A stretch of 64,000 bases of DNA from Campylobacter hyointestinalis subsp. hyointestinalis (GTDB lineage Bacteria; Campylobacterota; Campylobacteria; Campylobacterales; Campylobacteraceae): assembly GCF_013372145.1 (NCBI RefSeq), contig NZ_CP053827.1, positions 930,001-994,000 on the forward strand. Direction: 5' to 3'. The notes beneath the pieces are model-generated. The model did no database searches, had not been told where the DNA came from, and worked only from the letters and a program-made list of their open reading frames with translations. Shown in pieces: positions 25,973 through 35,415 of this stretch. Position 1 is the first letter of the stretch; every line of letters begins with the position of its first letter. Made by a program: the position numbers and the translations under genes.

Positions 25973-28491
25973 TTATATCCTACCTCCAACCAAATTTGTC
26001 TTCCTGTATCATAGCTCATAACTTCAGTACTATCGATAGTTCCTATATTTTTTCTATTTAATAAATTTGAGATATCTAAATTCGCAAAAAACGCACTGTT
26101 TTTTACTAAATTCTTTTCATACGAAAGCCTTATATCCCAGCTAAAAGCAGGACTGATTTTTTTACTTTTATAAGCGCTATAAGTCGTCCCGCCTATGGTT
26201 TGTTTAGCGTCTTTTATGATCCCATCAAATCCACCTTGAATGTTTAAAAAGTTACTTAAAGATAGTTTATACGGAAGCTTTGTAACTAAATTTGCATTGA
26301 TATTCCAAGGGGTTTTATTTGTATTGTTTGGCAACTCACTTTGATTTATCAAATTTCCATTAAAGATAACTTTTGTCGCAGTAGTTTGATACTCATCAAA
26401 TACATCTTCATAAGTATTAAAATTTCTTTTAGAATCTATATAGTTAAAGCTAAGACCAAATGCATTTGAAATTCCTGCTACAACAATATCGCTGATAGTA
26501 TTTAAGCTCAAAGTATAGATATGAGATAGACTTTTTCCCTCGTTTGTATAGACAGAATAATCCTCTTTCAAAGTAGTATTATTTCCAAGATTGTAGCCCA
26601 TTTTCTTTGCGCTTGAAGCTCTTATTAGATCCTTTCCCTCACGCCTTAGATACTTAGCTCCAAGCTCTAAATTTCCTATCTTTTGTGTAGCTCCTATACC
26701 GATTTCATCATCATAAGGTACATTTAGAGAGTTGAATTTAAAAGCGCTCGGCGCTGTGTTTTTTAGTATCCACTGGCTTTTTTCATCTTTTCTAGTATAA
26801 GTTTTCATTAGACTAGCCATTCCTTCTCTTAGCTTATAAGCTAAAATGTTCCTTCCATAATATCTATTAAATCCGCCAAATATATTTGTATTATTGTCAT
26901 CAAAAACATCTAAATTTGCCACAAATCTAGGCGCGATATTTAGATCCCCCATATAATCATTCTTATCTAGTCTAACTCCGGGTTTTAAAGTTAAATTTGA
27001 TATTTTTATCCTATCTTCGAGCCAAAATGAAGCTTGATTGTAATCAAACTCTATCTTTCCATCATATTTATAATGTGTTTTAAAATACTGGGCTTTCCAG
27101 TTTTCTTTACCTTTTGCGACAACGTCTCCTTCCAGACAAAAGATATCGCCTGCTACGCAAGTTTTCCCATTTTTTAATTCCACAGCACTGACTGCTCTTA
27201 CATAAGGCTTCGTGATGTCGTATTTCGCATTTATTTTTTCTAGCTCAGCACCTAAAGAAAAGCGATTTGAAATTCCAAAGATATCTACATCTTCAAAATC
27301 TATAGAAGGGTTATATAAAAACTTTTTTTGGTTTTGTTCTATATCTCCACCCACTCCATCTATAACCGTATTAGTCTTGCTTGACGTGTAGCCTTGCATA
27401 GTTTTAGACTTCCACCAAACAAGCATTTTATCACTATTTGTTTGTCTATCCATAGAAGTAGTGTTTAGTCCGAAATTTTGCTTAAATAAAGCACTGTTAA
27501 ACTCATAATCCACGCCTAAGTTTAAATTTACTCCACCGCCTTTAACCTCAGCTTTAGCATTTTCGCCTCCTATGCTGTAGTAAGTCGCACTGTATGGAGC
27601 ATAAAGTATGCTAGGCGTGAGTTGTAAGCGATCATTTGTATAAACGCCTTTTAATAAATAATTTTCGTTCATCCTATACATATTTCTTTTTTCGTCTTTT
27701 TTACTTACGTCTATATCGTAATCTGCACTATATTTTCTTTGCAAAATAGTAGAATAAAGTCTATTATAATCAAACATTAATCCAAAATTTTCACTAACAT
27801 ATCCCTCTAAAGTAACTCCGCTTTTGTATTTTTTAAATTCAGGCTGATATGAGCTATTAGTAGCGTAGTCATAAGACTCTTGTTCCGTATCATCTATATG
27901 GACTTTTGTAAGATTATCGCTTGTATAGCCAAAATAGATTTTTCCACCAAACTCACGCTTTGGATCCCTTGTCTTAGCGTTTATCACGCCGCCTTGAAAG
28001 CCGCCGTATTTTGCAGAAACAAAACTATCTATAACTTCTATATTTTCAAGTAGATCTGTATTTACGCTAAGCCCTAAAGAAGGATTGCTTAAAAATGGAG
28101 TTATATTTGCCGCACTTCCAGTGCTTAAAATTCCACCCAAAGGATTTATGTCATTGTTGATATTTATACCATCAAGCGTGAAATTGTTTTGATAAACTTC
28201 AGCTCCGTTTATAGATATATTTTGCGGTGCGATCTCGCCACCGTTTTTACTAGTTCTCTCGCCACGACTCACTCTTGCATTTGGATTTTTCTTTATGATA
28301 TCACTTATCGTACCATCTTTTGATAAAGAAGCATCGATCGCGTCTTTATCGTATCTTGTAGAGCCTAAAAACTCACCGTTACTAGCTATAGATTGCTCAC
28401 TACTGCCTATTATATTTACAGCTCCAAGCTGAGCACTATCGCAAAAAGCGTAACTCGAAGCAAAAACAAAAGCTAAAGTTGCTTTATTCAT
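25966..28491 (-). CDS. TonB-dependent outer-membrane receptor
   Basis: An 841-residue receptor. A signal peptide (residues 1-18) leads to a short TonB-box-like region, a plug domain (about 45-175, with ISINGAEV, FTLDGININNDINP, DLLENIEVIDSFVSAKYG, GGVINAKT) and a 22-strand barrel ending in an aromatic residue, ...EVGYKW. The substrate cannot be read from sequence. A Fur-like box overlaps its probable promoter, pointing to an iron or haem-related ligand. It heads an operon with an exporter-type ABC system instead of the usual FecBCD-like importer. Confidence 0.92.
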   Translation of the reverse strand: MNKATLAFVFASSYAFCDSAQLGAVNIIGSSEQSIASNGEFLGSTRYDKDAIDASLSKDGTISDIIKKNPNARVSRGERTSKNGGEIAPQNISINGAEVYQNNFTLDGININNDINPLGGILSTGSAANITPFLSNPSLGLSVNTDLLENIEVIDSFVSAKYGGFQGGVINAKTRDPKREFGGKIYFGYTSDNLTKVHIDDTEQESYDYATNSSYQPEFKKYKSGVTLEGYVSENFGLMFDYNRLYSTILQRKYSADYDIDVSKKDEKRNMYRMNENYLLKGVYTNDRLQLTPSILYAPYSATYYSIGGENAKAEVKGGGVNLNLGVDYEFNSALFKQNFGLNTTSMDRQTNSDKMLVWWKSKTMQGYTSSKTNTVIDGVGGDIEQNQKKFLYNPSIDFEDVDIFGISNRFSLGAELEKINAKYDITKPYVRAVSAVELKNGKTCVAGDIFCLEGDVVAKGKENWKAQYFKTHYKYDGKIEFDYNQASFWLEDRIKISNLTLKPGVRLDKNDYMGDLNIAPRFVANLDVFDDNNTNIFGGFNRYYGRNILAYKLREGMASLMKTYTRKDEKSQWILKNTAPSAFKFNSLNVPYDDEIGIGATQKIGNLELGAKYLRREGKDLIRASSAKKMGYNLGNNTTLKEDYSVYTNEGKSLSHIYTLSLNTISDIVVAGISNAFGLSFNYIDSKRNFNTYEDVFDEYQTTATKVIFNGNLINQSELPNNTNKTPWNINANLVTKLPYKLSLSNFLNIQGGFDGIIKDAKQTIGGTTYSAYKSKKISPAFSWDIRLSYEKNLVKNSAFFANLDISNLLNRKNIGTIDSTEVMSYDTGRQIWLEVGYKW

Positions 28492-29046
28492 CGTTATCCT
28501 TAAATTTAAAATTTACAGGCTTCTAACGATAAAGAATTTGGATTAAACGAATTTATAAAAAGTGTTCTAAAAAACAGTAATTTACGATTTTTGTACGTGA
28601 TTTTTGTCATATGAATATTCAAATAATTACCTCGGTAAAATTCAGTTTTAATTTTCAATTATAATAAATAGCAAATAAATTATAACTTAAAATGATAATT
28701 ATTCTTAATTTATAATCTTAGAGCGTCGTAAATAAATAGATATTTTATACATTTTATTTTTATACTTATTTAAATTTAGACTTTAATTATTTACTAAGCC
28801 ATATAAAGCAAGCTTATTATTGGCTTCTTGCTCCGTACCGTATCTTAATATTTAAATACTTTCAGATCAAAATATCTCATTTGAAATCAATAAAAATCCC
28901 TTAGGTGCTCTGGTGTCAAATTATACTTCGATATACACATACTAGCAGTGCTTATAAAACAGCAATGTTTAGCTATTTCTTTGTTTTTACTTTAAATTTA
29001 GGCAAATTTAAATAAAATTGATTTTTTAAAAAATGGAGATAGAAAA
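28492..29046. other. Divergent regulatory region between TonB receptor and ctpA
   Basis: 555 bp with no credible gene. The left part holds the Fur-like box and receptor promoter described separately. The rest (28720-29030) is A/T-rich with a few mixed segments and should carry the ctpA promoter. A GGAG ribosome site (about 29034) precedes the TTG start of ctpA. I see no recognisable riboswitch or GC-rich hairpin. Confidence 0.5.
28679..28707 (-). promoter_or_regulatory. TonB receptor promoter with Fur-like box
   Basis: The plus strand at about 28689-28707 reads AAAATGATAATTATTCTTA, close to the Fur consensus GATAATGATAATCATTATC. A minus-strand TATAAT (28679-28684) directly abuts it, so the box would cover the promoter region of the receptor operon, about 190 bp before its start codon. 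This supports iron-dependent repression. Confidence 0.65.
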
Positions 29047-30342
29047 TTGGAAAAGAAAAATTTATTTCAAGCATTAGGATTTGGGACGGCTCTTGCCATA
29101 GGACTTTTTACGGCGGTAAATTTAAACGCTGGGACAGATACCGGGCAGTCAAATAAATTAGAAGCTTTAGCAAAACTTACCAAAACAATAGCAATAGTAG
29201 AAAAATATTACGTTGATGATCTAAATTTCACAGCTATAGTAGATAAAACTATAGCCGGTCTCATGACAAATCTTGACGCACACTCAAGCTTTTTAGATCA
29301 AAAAGCATTTAAAGATATGCAAATTCAAACAAGCGGCGAATTTGGTGGACTTGGTATCACTGTAGGTATGAAAGACGGTGCGCTTACAGTCATATCGCCT
29401 ATAGACGATACTCCAGCGTATAAAGCGGGTATAAAAGCAGGAGATGTCATACTAAGGATAGATGGAAACTCAACTATCGGCATAACTATAGATGAAGCAG
29501 TAAATAAAATGCGCGGTAAGCCAAAAACTCCTATCACGATAACCATAGTAAGAAAAGGCGAGAAAAAACCATTTGATATAAATATGCAAAGAGATATCAT
29601 CACAGTAGAATCAGTCGTAGCAAAACATATAAAAGACGAAGATATCTTATATCTTAGGGTTACTACGTTTGATCAACACGTTATAGATAAAGCAAAAGAA
29701 TTTATTAAAAAATATCCAAACGTCAAAGGTATAGTTTTAGATCTTAGAAATAATCCAGGCGGACTACTAAATCAAGCAGTAGGACTTGTAAATTTATTTG
29801 TAGATAAAGGTACTATAGTTACGCAAAAAGGAAGAAGTAAAAGCGAAGATGAAGCTTACAACGCAAATCCTAGCCAAATGATCACAAAAGCTCCACTTGC
29901 TGTACTGGTAAATGGCGGTAGCGCAAGTGCTAGCGAGATAGTAAGCGGTGCTCTTCAAGACCTAAAACGCGCTGTCGTAGTCGGTGAAAATACATTTGGA
30001 AAAGGAAGTGTGCAAGTAGTCATGCCTATAGACAATGAAGAAGCCCTGAGACTAACTGTGGCTAGATACTATCTTCCAAGTAGCAGAACTATCCAAGCAG
30101 TTGGCGTAAAACCAGATGTTTTAGTATATCCTGGGAAAGTGCCGACTGAAGATGATAATGGATTTAATATCAAAGAAAGCGACTTAAAGCAACACTTAGA
30201 AAGCGAGCTTGATAAGATTGAGCCGCAAAAAGGTGGTAAAAAAGATGAGAGTGATAAAAATATCATCACAAAAAAAGAAATTTATGATGATATACAACTA
30301 AAAACGGCAATCGATATAATCAAAGTAAAAAATATCAAATAA
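29047..30342 (+). CDS. ctpA: Carboxy-terminal processing protease CtpA (S41)
   Basis: Periplasmic serine protease of 431 residues. One N-terminal span (about 10-27), PDZ domain (about 95-170, [12 protein letters not shown]...[13 protein letters not shown]) and S41 catalytic core with nucleophile Ser in [10 protein letters not shown] and Lys in [11 protein letters not shown]. The start is TTG at 29047, served by GGAG at about 29034. It begins a plus-strand run with purCSQ, the order seen around Cj0511-Cj0517 in C. jejuni. Confidence 0.95.
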   Translation: MEKKNLFQALGFGTALAIGLFTAVNLNAGTDTGQSNKLEALAKLTKTIAIVEKYYVDDLNFTAIVDKTIAGLMTNLDAHSSFLDQKAFKDMQIQTSGEFGGLGITVGMKDGALTVISPIDDTPAYKAGIKAGDVILRIDGNSTIGITIDEAVNKMRGKPKTPITITIVRKGEKKPFDINMQRDIITVESVVAKHIKDEDILYLRVTTFDQHVIDKAKEFIKKYPNVKGIVLDLRNNPGGLLNQAVGLVNLFVDKGTIVTQKGRSKSEDEAYNANPSQMITKAPLAVLVNGGSASASEIVSGALQDLKRAVVVGENTFGKGSVQVVMPIDNEEALRLTVARYYLPSSRTIQAVGVKPDVLVYPGKVPTEDDNGFNIKESDLKQHLESELDKIEPQKGGKKDESDKNIITKKEIYDDIQLKTAIDIIKVKNIK

Positions 30343-30352
30343 GGAGAAAACG

Positions 30353-31066
30353 ATGCAAAAGTCAGAGATGATTTACGAGGGTAAAGGTAAAAAAATGTGG
30401 TCAGTCGTAGGACATGATGACTTGTTGATAGCTGAATTTAAAGATGATCTAACTGCATTTAACGCAGAAAAAAAAGGTAGCGAAAGCGGAAAAGGCGCAC
30501 TAAACAACAAAATATCAACTGCACTTTTTAAACTATTAACAAGCAAAGGCATACAAACCGCACTTGTTGAAACTATCAGCGACACAGAACAAGTCGTAAA
30601 AAAATGCAAAATCATACCTCTTGAAGTTGTAGTAAGAAACATAGCGACTGGTAGTCTTAGTAAAAGACTTGCGATAAAAGAAGGAACTGTTTTGCCATTT
30701 ACTTTAGTAGAGTTTTATTATAAAGATGATGCTTTAGGCGATCCTTTAGTAAATGACGAACATTGTCTTATCATGGATCTTGTAAAAAGCGAAAATGATC
30801 TTGACAGATTAAAACATTTAGGAAGAGAGATAAACTCTATACTGCTTCCATTTTTCAAAGAAAAAGGTTTAAAATTAGTCGATTTCAAGATCGAATTTGG
30901 TGTGGATAAAGACGGAAATATCTTACTTGCAGATGAAATAAGCCCTGATAGTTGTCGTTTTTGGGACGCTGTAACAAATGAAAAAATGGATAAAGATAGA
31001 TTTAGACAAGATCTAGGAAGCGTAAAAGTCGCGTATGAAGAAGTTCTTCGCCGCATACTTGCCTAA
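30353..31066 (+). CDS. purC: SAICAR synthetase PurC
   Basis: Phosphoribosylaminoimidazole-succinocarboxamide synthase, step eight of purine synthesis. 237 residues with the N-terminal [12 protein letters not shown]-binding segment, [15 protein letters not shown] and the [14 protein letters not shown] signature. It starts 10 bp after ctpA behind AAGGAG. It groups with purS and purQ, which act in the FGAM synthetase step. Confidence 0.97.
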   Translation: MQKSEMIYEGKGKKMWSVVGHDDLLIAEFKDDLTAFNAEKKGSESGKGALNNKISTALFKLLTSKGIQTALVETISDTEQVVKKCKIIPLEVVVRNIATGSLSKRLAIKEGTVLPFTLVEFYYKDDALGDPLVNDEHCLIMDLVKSENDLDRLKHLGREINSILLPFFKEKGLKLVDFKIEFGVDKDGNILLADEISPDSCRFWDAVTNEKMDKDRFRQDLGSVKVAYEEVLRRILA

Positions 31067-31115
31067 ACAATGACTTGTGACTCGCTTGAGTAAATTTTAA
31101 GAAAGGTTTTATTTT

Positions 31116-31346
31116 ATGAAAGTTACCGTAAACGTCTTTTTAAAAAATGGAGTTTTAGATCCTGCTGGAAAAGCTGTAGAGCATGCTCTTGGTTCGCTCG
31201 GTTTTGATGGCATAAATGAAGTAAGAATCGGAAAACAAATCGTCCTAAATTTAAAAGACGACATCAACGATGCGGATATCAAAACAATGTGCGAAGAACT
31301 ATTAGCTAATACGGTCATAGAAGATTACGAAATCATCAAAGGCTAA
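31116..31346 (+). CDS. purS: FGAM synthetase subunit PurS
   Basis: Small subunit of the three-part formylglycinamidine ribonucleotide synthase, which joins PurQ to PurL. The 76 residues include the family features VFLKNGVLDPAGKAVEHAL and a C-terminal VIEDYEI. Preceded by AGAAAGG and followed after 2 bp by purQ. PurL is not in this window. Confidence 0.95.
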   Translation: MKVTVNVFLKNGVLDPAGKAVEHALGSLGFDGINEVRIGKQIVLNLKDDINDADIKTMCEELLANTVIEDYEIIKG

Positions 31347-31348
31347 AA

Positions 31349-32014
31349 ATGAAAGTAGCTATCGTAAATTTTCCAGGAACGAACTGCGAAAGAGATACAA
31401 AATACGCATTTGATAAACTAGGTTGCCAAACACAAATAATATGGCATAAAGATACGACTATTAATGCGGATCTTATCGTTTTACCGGGCGGTTTTAGTTA
31501 TGGAGATTATCTAAGAACCGCAGCTATATCTAAATTTAGTCCTGCGATGAGTGCTGTCGTAGCTCACGCTAAAAAAGGCGGACTAGTTTTAGGTATATGC
31601 AACGGTTTTCAAATGCTTTTGGAGACTGGACTTTTAGAAGGCGCGATGAGAAGAAATGAAAATATGAGCTTTATAAGCAAATTTCATCACCTAAAAGTTA
31701 TCTCAAATAACAATAAATTTCTATCGAATTTTGCTAATAACGATGTGATAAATATCCCAATAGCACATGGAGAGGGAAATTATTATACTGATGAAAATAC
31801 CTTAAAAAGACTATACGACAACGAACAAATTATTTTAAAATACTGCGATGAGAACGGAAATTTACTAAGCGTAAATGGATCGATAGACAATATAGCAGGA
31901 ATTTGTAACAAAGAAAAAAATATCTTTGGACTTATGCCTCATCCAGAACGTGCCATAGAAGAAATCCTAGGAGGAACTGACGGGATGAAAATGCTAAAAG
32001 GTCTAGTTTGCTAA
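31349..32014 (+). CDS. purQ: FGAM synthetase glutaminase subunit PurQ
   Basis: Class I glutamine amidotransferase that supplies ammonia to PurL. 221 residues with the nucleophile Cys in LGICNGFQML, and His/Glu of the triad in LMPHPERAIEE. The N-terminus FPGTNCERDT is typical of PurQ. Its stop overlaps the TTG start of the next gene. Confidence 0.97.
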   Translation: MKVAIVNFPGTNCERDTKYAFDKLGCQTQIIWHKDTTINADLIVLPGGFSYGDYLRTAAISKFSPAMSAVVAHAKKGGLVLGICNGFQMLLETGLLEGAMRRNENMSFISKFHHLKVISNNNKFLSNFANNDVINIPIAHGEGNYYTDENTLKRLYDNEQIILKYCDENGNLLSVNGSIDNIAGICNKEKNIFGLMPHPERAIEEILGGTDGMKMLKGLVC

Positions 32015-33201
32015 AGAGTATTTCTTTAATCGTTTTGCTTGCCTGCTTTATTTTTGCTAGAGATGAAGTAAGTGTGTTTGATATGGTGGGTGAGCAAAAC
32101 ACACCACAAAAGAAAACGATAAATATAGATGATATAAAAAAGATAGCGCCGACAGATGAGCCAGACTACAATACTGTGGGGACTCAAATTTATGAAAATA
32201 TAGAGCCTAACGAAACTAAAATGTCGGTTTCTAAAATAAAAAAGTCTGTATACGTCCATCAAATTTTTAGCTTAGATCTAAAAGCCGACACAGGACACAA
32301 TCTCGCTTTTGATCTAAATCTTAGCATAAATGCAAATGATATATCATGGCTAAATCCAAAACCAAACTGGATCCAGAGTAAAAAAGGCGTGTATGATACG
32401 ACTCTTTGGTTTGAAGCAAATAAAGAGTCTGCAAATATCGAAGATATTACACTAATACTAAATAGAAACGGTGATTTTTTTCAAAAAGCAAGTATAAAGC
32501 CTAATCTTCCACTTATAAAAAATCTAAAACAAGCAGAGAATTTCTCAAATACTGTAGCCGATAATCTAGAAATTAAAAAAGTAAAAAGTTCTAAATTTGA
32601 TGATGAGAATAATCTAATAACATTAGAACTCGAGATAAAAAATGGCAATCTCAGCTCATTTTTCATACCTTCAAACTTTCAAAAACAAGGCATAGAATCC
32701 ATAAAAGGCGATTACAATAACCAAACTGGAAACTACTTTATCATTGCAAACAACAAAATAAAATCTATAGAATTTAGCTACTACAATCTAAAAGAAGCTA
32801 AATTCAAAAACTTTAATCTTGATGTTAATGTGCAAGATGACGATCTGAGTACTCAAGTAAATCTAAACCCTAAAGAAAGCGAGTTTGAGCTTTATAAAGA
32901 TATAACTATATATTCACTTATAGCTATATTTTTACTATTTTTTATCTTTAAAAAAAGCTATTATTCTTTAATCATAGCAATAGTTTTTGGAATTTATTCA
33001 TTTTATGATAACAAGCCTTTTAGTGACGCAACGCTAAAAGCAAACTCAGAAGTCAAGATACTACCTACAAATAATTCTACGGTATTTTACATATCAGACA
33101 AACCTCAATCTGTAAAAGTTATGTCTAAAAATGATAAATATACTAAAATATTATTAGAAAATAAAAATATCGGATGGGTAAAAAATGAAGATATGGAATA
33201 A
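32008..33201 (+). CDS. Secreted/membrane protein with C-terminal SH3-like domain
   Basis: A 397-residue protein starting at TTG inside the end of purQ. Signal peptide (LKSISLIVLLACFIFA), a periplasmic region of about 270 residues resembling the early part of BatD-like proteins, a membrane span near 305-335, and a C-terminal SH3-like segment (about 350-395, ending NIGWVKNED). It is at the position of the Cj0515-type hypothetical gene between purQ and plsC. No function is established. Confidence 0.8.
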   Translation: MLKSISLIVLLACFIFARDEVSVFDMVGEQNTPQKKTINIDDIKKIAPTDEPDYNTVGTQIYENIEPNETKMSVSKIKKSVYVHQIFSLDLKADTGHNLAFDLNLSINANDISWLNPKPNWIQSKKGVYDTTLWFEANKESANIEDITLILNRNGDFFQKASIKPNLPLIKNLKQAENFSNTVADNLEIKKVKSSKFDDENNLITLELEIKNGNLSSFFIPSNFQKQGIESIKGDYNNQTGNYFIIANNKIKSIEFSYYNLKEAKFKNFNLDVNVQDDDLSTQVNLNPKESEFELYKDITIYSLIAIFLLFFIFKKSYYSLIIAIVFGIYSFYDNKPFSDATLKANSEVKILPTNNSTVFYISDKPQSVKVMSKNDKYTKILLENKNIGWVKNEDME

Positions 33202-33862
33202 AATAAAAACTGTCTTAATCGCGATAGAGCTAGTAATAAGCATAGCTATAGTAGTCATTTTAATGTGGATGTTCAACAAACATCACAGAGAGATCAGGAG
33301 AAAATGGGCTAAAGCACAAAGATTTTTTATGGATTATAAAATGCAGATCATAGGAACCCCGAATAAAGATGCAAATTTAGTCATCATAAACCATCAAAGT
33401 ATGTTAGATATCATTGTTTTAGAAGATATACATCCTGCAAATTTATCATGGATAGCCAAAAAAGAGATCGGCGATATACCTATACTGGGCAAGATTTTAA
33501 CCATACCAAAAATGATCCCTATCGATAGAAATAATCCAAGATCTATCACGACACTTATAAAAGACGTAAAAGATCGCACCCAAAACGGCCGCGTGGTAGC
33601 AATGTTTCCAGAAGGTACTAGAGGTAAAGGCGATAAACTTTTAAAATTCCATAGCGGCGCTAAGATTATCGTTTCCAAACTAAATTTAAAAGTTCAACCG
33701 ATAGTTATAGTAAATTCAAGAAAAATACTAGATACAAAAAATTTCTCTTTTAACAAAGGTGAAGTAAAAGTTATCTATATGGACTTAGTAGATACCTCAA
33801 ATGAAGACTGGGTAGAGATAACAAGAGCTAAAATGCAAAAAATACTGGACGAAAATATATGA
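33185..33862 (+). CDS. plsC: 1-acyl-sn-glycerol-3-phosphate acyltransferase PlsC
   Basis: Second acylation step of phospholipid synthesis, making phosphatidic acid. 225 residues with an N-terminal span (about 10-30), catalytic NHQSMLD (His/Asp) and acceptor-binding FPEGTRGKGD. It overlaps the preceding gene by 17 bp and ends in an ATGA overlap with the crcB start codon. Confidence 0.95.
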   Translation: MKIWNKIKTVLIAIELVISIAIVVILMWMFNKHHREIRRKWAKAQRFFMDYKMQIIGTPNKDANLVIINHQSMLDIIVLEDIHPANLSWIAKKEIGDIPILGKILTIPKMIPIDRNNPRSITTLIKDVKDRTQNGRVVAMFPEGTRGKGDKLLKFHSGAKIIVSKLNLKVQPIVIVNSRKILDTKNFSFNKGEVKVIYMDLVDTSNEDWVEITRAKMQKILDENI

Positions 33863-34246
33863 GTTTTTTTTACCCTACTTTCCATAGGGTATGGCGGATT
33901 TTTAGGAGCTGTGTTTAGGGATTGCATAAATGGTTTAGTATCAAAAATCTTTCAAAACCCTACTCTTCCCTTAGGGACATTAAGCGTAAATTTAATAGGT
34001 GGATTTTTCATCGGTTTTATACTGAGCATTGCTAGCACTTATTCCATAAATCAAAATTTAAAATCATTTTTGATAACAGGATTCTTAGGTGGGCTTACGA
34101 CTTTCTCAACTTTTACATACGAAAATATGCTGCTTATCAACTCAAATAATTATTTTATGGCTTTTGCAAATATAGGCTTAAATGTGGCTCTTTGTTTGGT
34201 GTTTTGTTATATAGGTCTATTTGCTGCAAAATTATTGATAGTGTAA
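33859..34246 (+). pseudogene. crcB: Fluoride channel CrcB, frameshifted in a T8 tract near the start
   Basis: The natural ATG (33859) overlaps the plsC stop (ATGA). From it the frame reads M-S-F-F and then shifts at a run of eight T (33864-33871) and stops early. With seven T the frame joins the downstream reading FFTLLSIGYGGFLGAVFRD and gives a normal CrcB of about 128 residues with GGFIGGFL-type and GFLGGLTTFSTFTYE motifs. Without correction only a GTG at 33911 gives a 111-residue product lacking the first helix. This is either a real or phase-variable inactivation or a sequencing error. CrcB/Fluc exports fluoride. Confidence 0.8.
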
Positions 34247-34267
34247 TTTTAGCATATCTTTTATATA

Positions 34268-34290
34268 AGCCAGCAAGAGCTGGTTTTGCC
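34268..34290 (+). terminator. Terminator after crcB
   Basis: Short hairpin CCAGC-AAGA-GCTGG followed by TTTTGCCTTTGTTTTT, 20-40 bp after the crcB stop. It fits a rho-independent terminator closing the ctpA-purCSQ-plsC-crcB run and marks the border to the phage remnant. Confidence 0.65.
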
Positions 34291-34334
34291 TTTGTTTTTA
34301 GGCTTTAAAACCACTTAACTTTTTCTATTTTTCA

Positions 34335-35304
34335 AATACGGTTGCTTTGAAGGAAGCTCGTTTAACAAATTTCATTTATTATCACCAAATCAAAAACAGA
34401 CTATATGATCACACGACTATGCGTAATTTCTTTGCAAAAGCAGTTTTAATACAAATCTTAAATGCTGAAAGCAAGAAATTGAACTTAGATTTTAAGAATG
34501 ATATAAAATAATATTATGGAACTGCTTTACCAAAAACAGATCCTTTTTGGGATACAAACTATCCACCAAATGGCTGGAATTGTAGATGCAAGGTGCAAGT
34601 CCTTACTAAAAGCGAAATAGAGCGTAAAGGGCTTACGCCACTAGCAAATAGCTCTATGCTTAAAAATGTAGCTGAGAAAGACTTTGCTTATAATCCAGGT
34701 AAATTTAATAAAAATAGAGCAAATTTACGAGCAAAAGATAGGTAAATTTAGCAAAGCAGATAGTGCTACTTCAAAGATATTTGTTAATAATGTCCTAGCT
34801 AAAACTAAAGATTTTAACCATCAAAGAGATCTATATGTTTGGCAGCGTGGGCTTAATAATGCTGTAGATGAGTTACTTGTAAAAAAGAATTTAAAATCGC
34901 CTATAAACGCATTTATGATAGGTAGATTAAATAAAGATATAGCAAGCAAGGCTAGTAAAAGTTTAGGAATTGATATACAAGAAGAGGGTATAACGTGTGA
35001 TAAGCATTGTATCTTACATATTAGAGAAGATAGAAAAGGTGGGTATGGGCAAGATTTACGCATAGAAGAGATTAAAAAAGTAGTTAGCGTTTTAAATGAT
35101 AAAAATACACCAGTTAGTGTAGATATGAAAAATAAAAATATTATTTTTTGGTTTGAAGATGAAAAAGATAGTAGTAAGATAAATAAAGTAGTTGTAGATT
35201 TAAATTATAAGTTAAAGAAATTTGGTCTTACAAATTATATGATTACTGCAGGTAAGGTTGATAGAATAAACAAGGATAAAGAAAAATATATTAAGATAAG
35301 ATAG
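34335..35304 (+). pseudogene. Mu gpF-like phage head protein with C-terminal nuclease (PBECR-like) domain, decayed
   Basis: One reading (34335-34745) contains a stop at 34509. It is followed by the MuF signature TDPFWDTNYPPNGWNCRCKVQ and KSEIERKGLTPLANSS, ending at 34743. A second frame, open 34684-35304, continues with IEQIYEQKIGKFSK and a region carrying RDLYVWQRGLNNAVDEL. It ends with a C-terminal domain with HCILHIREDRKGGYGQ and a final alpha/beta stretch. This matches MuF proteins fused to phage barnase/EndoU/colicin-type nuclease domains, which act as delivered toxins. An internal stop plus a frameshift make the full gene dead, though the nuclease domain itself is open. Confidence 0.65.
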
Positions 35305-35375
35305 ATAGGCAGGAATCGAACCTGCGACACTAAACCACTAAGTGGAGTTGCTCTACCGCTGAGCCTTACTATCTA
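35302..35375 (-). tRNA. tRNA-like element (degenerate tRNA)
   Basis: On the minus strand a perfect acceptor helix (TAGATAG with CTATCTA, extendable to 9 bp), D-arm GCTC-AGCGGTA-GAGC, and perfect T-arm GCAGG-TTCGATT-CCTGC are present. The anticodon arm is poor: ACTCC/GGTTT forms three of five pairs, the loop ACTTAGT lacks U33 and would give anticodon UUA, which reads a stop codon. The linker before the D-stem is 4 nt instead of 2. It is therefore probably not an active tRNA; it may be a decayed phage tRNA or a mimic. It abuts the end of the MuF nuclease frame. Confidence 0.5.
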
Positions 35376-35415
35376 TCTTTGATATTATTATACCACAAGG
35401 AGATAAATTTATCAA

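Noticed and set aside
28720..29040. Possible riboswitch or small RNA in the gap before ctpA
   Set aside because: No conserved riboswitch core or GC-rich hairpin could be found by eye; only A/T-rich sequence.
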